A DNA stretch of 17,402 bases from Marinosulfonomonas sp. PRT-SC04 (GTDB lineage Bacteria > Pseudomonadota > Alphaproteobacteria > Rhodobacterales > Rhodobacteraceae): the NCBI GenBank assembly GCA_001321835.1, contig JPUR01000112.1, positions 1 through 17,402 on the forward strand. The letters run 5' to 3'. Position numbers and translations under genes: made by a program. Below the pieces are notes generated by a model that was not told the origin of the DNA, ran no database searches, and saw only the letters and a list, made by a program, of their open reading frames with translations. Positions 15,301 to 17,402 of this stretch are shown one piece after another. Every line of letters begins with the position of its first letter. Within the stretch, counting starts at the first letter, position 1.

Positions 15301-16245
15301 ATGACGCGCACTCAACATGGTATCCTTGCAATGATCGGAGCCTGCGTGCTGTGGGGCCTGTCACCACTGCTGTATAAATTGCTATCACACGTGCCACCGC
15401 TTGAGGTTTTGTCGCATCGCACGCTTTGGTCGCTGGTGTTATTTGGCATTATTTTGGCGCTGCAGGGTCGCTTGAACGAGGTTGTTGCGATTTTCAAAAC
15501 CAAGGCGCAGTCTTTGGTGATGGTGCTGTCGGCCGTGGTGATTTCGATAAACTGGGGCCTGTTTATTTGGGCCATTCAGGCGGACCATATGGTCGAGGCC
15601 AGCTTGGGCTATTTCATCTACCCGCTGCTGGCGGTGGTGTTGGGGGCTGTGCTGTTCAAGGAAAAACTGGGCTTGGTGCAGGTTTTATCGGTGATGTTGG
15701 CGGCGGGTGCTGTGGTGTTTTTGGCTTGGGGGCTGGGGGTGGTGCCGTGGATCTCGCTGGCGCTGGCGGTCTCGTTTGTCACCTATGGGGTGATCAAGAA
15801 AAAGCTGACCATTGGGCCAGTGGTTTCGGTCACCACCGAGGTTTTATTGCTGCTGCCGCTGGCAATGATCTGGCTGTGGGGCGTGCATTTTCAGGGCTGG
15901 GTCGGGTTTGACGGGCGTGCTGGCGGGGTGTTTGGCAGCAATTGGCGCGACAGTCTGTTGATCTTGCTGATGGCCCCCGTGACCGCCGGGCCGCTGGTGT
16001 TGTTTTCCTATGCGGCCAAGCGGCTGGGATTTGCCACCCAAGGTTTGATTTTCTATCTAAACCCGACGCTGCAATTCGGGATCGCGGTGCTGGTGTTTGG
16101 CGAGGCGATCAGCCGTTGGCACGCCATCGCCTTTCCGGTGATCTGGCTGGCCTTGGCGATCTATTCGATCAATGCGCTGCATCAGGAAAGATCGCGCTCC
16201 AAGGCGGCGGTTAAATCCGCAACCGTATCAAGCGTGCTGAAATAA
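15301..16245 (+). CDS. rarD: RarD-type EamA family transporter
   Basis: This 314-residue inner-membrane protein has about ten hydrophobic segments in two EamA repeats. RarD-like features are GILAMIGACVLWGLSPLLYKLL at the N-terminus, the RTLWSL and INWGLFIWAIQ blocks, SLGYFIYPLL, and near the end LGFATQGLIFYLNPTLQFGIAVLVFGE. RarD proteins are drug/metabolite-superfamily permeases. The name comes from a chloramphenicol-sensitivity locus, and the substrate is unknown. The ribosome binding site is weak. Its last 64 bp overlap, tail to tail, the 3' end of the convergent LOG-family gene. It begins after the terminator of the DUF302 gene. Confidence 0.92.
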   Translation: MTRTQHGILAMIGACVLWGLSPLLYKLLSHVPPLEVLSHRTLWSLVLFGIILALQGRLNEVVAIFKTKAQSLVMVLSAVVISINWGLFIWAIQADHMVEASLGYFIYPLLAVVLGAVLFKEKLGLVQVLSVMLAAGAVVFLAWGLGVVPWISLALAVSFVTYGVIKKKLTIGPVVSVTTEVLLLLPLAMIWLWGVHFQGWVGFDGRAGGVFGSNWRDSLLILLMAPVTAGPLVLFSYAAKRLGFATQGLIFYLNPTLQFGIAVLVFGEAISRWHAIAFPVIWLALAIYSINALHQERSRSKAAVKSATVSSVLK

Positions 16246-16685
16246 TCCTGCAAGCTGGCGTCGGCAAACCCCTCAGAAATCACATGCTCCAGCAGCGCCA
16301 GCAGCGGGTTCCAATAGCCATTGATGTTCAGCAGATAAATCGGCTTTTCATGCAGGCCCAATTGACGCCATGTCAGCACCTCGAACAGCTCGTCTAGGGA
16401 ACCAGCCCCACCGGGCAGCACCACAATGGCGTCGCTGTTCATATACATCACCTTTTTGCGCTCGTGCATATTTTCGGTGACAATGAACTGGGTCAGATCG
16501 CGTTTGCCGACCTCCCAATTCAGTAAATGCACAGGGATCACCCCAAAGGTCTCGCCGCCCGCCGCCTGCGTGCCATTGGCCACAGCGCCCATCAATCCAA
16601 CATCACCCGCCCCGTAAACCAAGCGCCAGCCCTGATTGGCGATGAGTTCGCCCAGTTCAGTGGCGGCCAGTTTGTAGCGGGTCAT
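16182..16685 (-). CDS. LOG-family protein, N-terminally truncated
   Basis: The 167-residue frame matches the LOG (lonely guy) family, cytokinin-riboside phosphoribohydrolase-like and often labelled lysine decarboxylase-like. WRLVYGAGDVGLMG is at 20-33, MHERKKVMY at 73-81 and the signature PGGAGSLDE at 91-99. Family members normally begin about 15-20 residues earlier with a strand containing CVYCGS. Here that part is absent: upstream in the same frame is a stop, and no frame in 16686-16745 encodes it. Just beyond lies a phage tail gene. The most likely reading is a gene cut by insertion of a phage, so it may be non-functional. Its 3' 64 bp overlap rarD. Confidence 0.8.
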   Translation of the reverse strand: MTRYKLAATELGELIANQGWRLVYGAGDVGLMGAVANGTQAAGGETFGVIPVHLLNWEVGKRDLTQFIVTENMHERKKVMYMNSDAIVVLPGGAGSLDELFEVLTWRQLGLHEKPIYLLNINGYWNPLLALLEHVISEGFADASLQDYFSTLDTVADLTAALERDLS

Positions 16686-16745
16686 AAGTTTTGTCTTTTT
16701 GGGTCAAAAGGTTTGTCCCTAAGATTTTCCCTGTTGCGGCGGGTT

Positions 16746-17402
16746 TTAGCGATCTAGAACTGACACGTATTCACCTGATCCTGTTGCCGCTGTTTTTTTC
16801 GCTGCCGGTTTGGGTTTTGTATCATTATCGTCTTCATCTTTTTCCATACCATACTGCGCGTCCACTGTGGTCGTTGCGCCGCCGTTCTCTCCAAAGTCCC
16901 AAGTGTGGGTGACGGTGGATGATATCCAATCGCCGTCTGCATCAGGGGCAACGCCCACCACTTTTATTGGCGCTTCGGCGCGAGCGGTTGGGTCGCCCAG
17001 AATTTCAACCGACAATTCCCCTTCGCCCGCGCGCATCTCTCTTTGCTTGGCTGTCGCGGCTTTTCTGGCTTCGGCTTCATTCTGAAAGCTGTCTCGAAGG
17101 GGGAATGAAGGGCCTTTTACACCCGTTTCAAGGATCACCTGTTTCGTGGTTCCTGTCGCGTGATCTTCCCAGTTGGCAATAAATTTGGAATATTTCGAGC
17201 GCGGCTTGAGCCGAACATAGTAGGCGCTGTCAGACAAGAGGTTTGTTAAGTTTACATGAATTGTGGGCATCGGTTCACCCTTGGCCGTTTTACCCGAGTG
17301 GCGTTGTGTCACCAACAGGTGCCCGTCTTTAGGGGCAACAACCGCGCCAATCTTGCGCCCTAAGCGGGTTAGAAAATGCTGATCACTTTCTTCAGTCTGG
17401 GC
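16746..17402 (-). CDS. Phage late control gene D / tail protein, 3' part (runs off window)
   Basis: The frame is open from the right window edge to its stop at 16746-16748 (218 residues visible), so the start lies outside. The segment AQTEESDQHFLTRLGRKIGA at the edge is characteristic of the gpD/late-control D family of P2-like phage tails, where QxxESDxxFLxRLA is conserved. VVAPKDGHLLVTQRHSGKTA follows, then a middle domain and a charged, lysine/alanine-rich C-terminus. The protein is a tail hub component. In P2-like phages D is the last late gene, close to one phage end. This agrees with chromosomal sequence (LOG gene) starting within about 60 bp. A Mu-like phage with such a gene is an alternative. 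Confidence 0.82.
   Translation of the reverse strand, partial: AQTEESDQHFLTRLGRKIGAVVAPKDGHLLVTQRHSGKTAKGEPMPTIHVNLTNLLSDSAYYVRLKPRSKYSKFIANWEDHATGTTKQVILETGVKGPSFPLRDSFQNEAEARKAATAKQREMRAGEGELSVEILGDPTARAEAPIKVVGVAPDADGDWISSTVTHTWDFGENGGATTTVDAQYGMEKDEDDNDTKPKPAAKKTAATGSGEYVSVLDR

Noticed and set aside
1..17402. CRISPR array, tRNA, rRNA
   Set aside because: I saw no regularly spaced repeats and no cloverleaf or rRNA-like sequence. The mobile-element target appears to be dusA rather than a tRNA gene.

Overview
The window looks like a chromosomal piece of a marine-type alphaproteobacterium, most likely Rhodobacteraceae (Roseobacter group). The evidence is the gene content (ccmI-ruvX-DUF1289 operon, soxBDAG sarcosine oxidase operon, Fe-type superoxide dismutase, dusA), the GC-rich codon use of the core genes and short intergenic repeats of a kind I associate with that family. 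No assignment below genus-group level is possible from sequence reading alone.

Layout. (1) Positions 1-3904 are an AT-richer accessory region. It holds a complete IS630-family element, an unrecognised gene with a C-terminal HEPN-like Rx5H motif, and a tyrosine integrase broken by a 7-bp tandem duplication. (2) The integrase abuts the 5' end of dusA (3905), a known integration hotspot, so this side is best read as the end of a dusA-integrated island whose integrase has decayed. (3) dusA and a TauE/SafE permease form a forward pair. (4) ccmI-ruvX-DUF1289 form an overlapping reverse operon. (5) soxB-soxD-soxA-soxG encode heterotetrameric sarcosine oxidase, with a possible small antisense membrane protein between soxB and soxD. 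(6) A small lipoprotein, sodB, a DUF302 protein and a RarD-type permease follow. (7) At the right edge an N-terminally truncated LOG-family gene runs into the 3' end of a phage late control D (tail) gene. This suggests a second mobile element whose end lies near 16686-16745 and which cut the LOG gene.

How the genes work together. The sox operon demethylates sarcosine to glycine, passing one carbon to tetrahydrofolate and making hydrogen peroxide. The region between ccmI and soxB holds a perfect 11-bp hairpin and a 21-bp-spaced direct repeat that could be an operator. The strongest points for a second look are the integrase frameshift at a dusA hotspot with its repeat cluster, the candidate HEPN gene in the island, the phage edge that truncates the LOG gene, and a reversal of G/C strand bias inside soxA.
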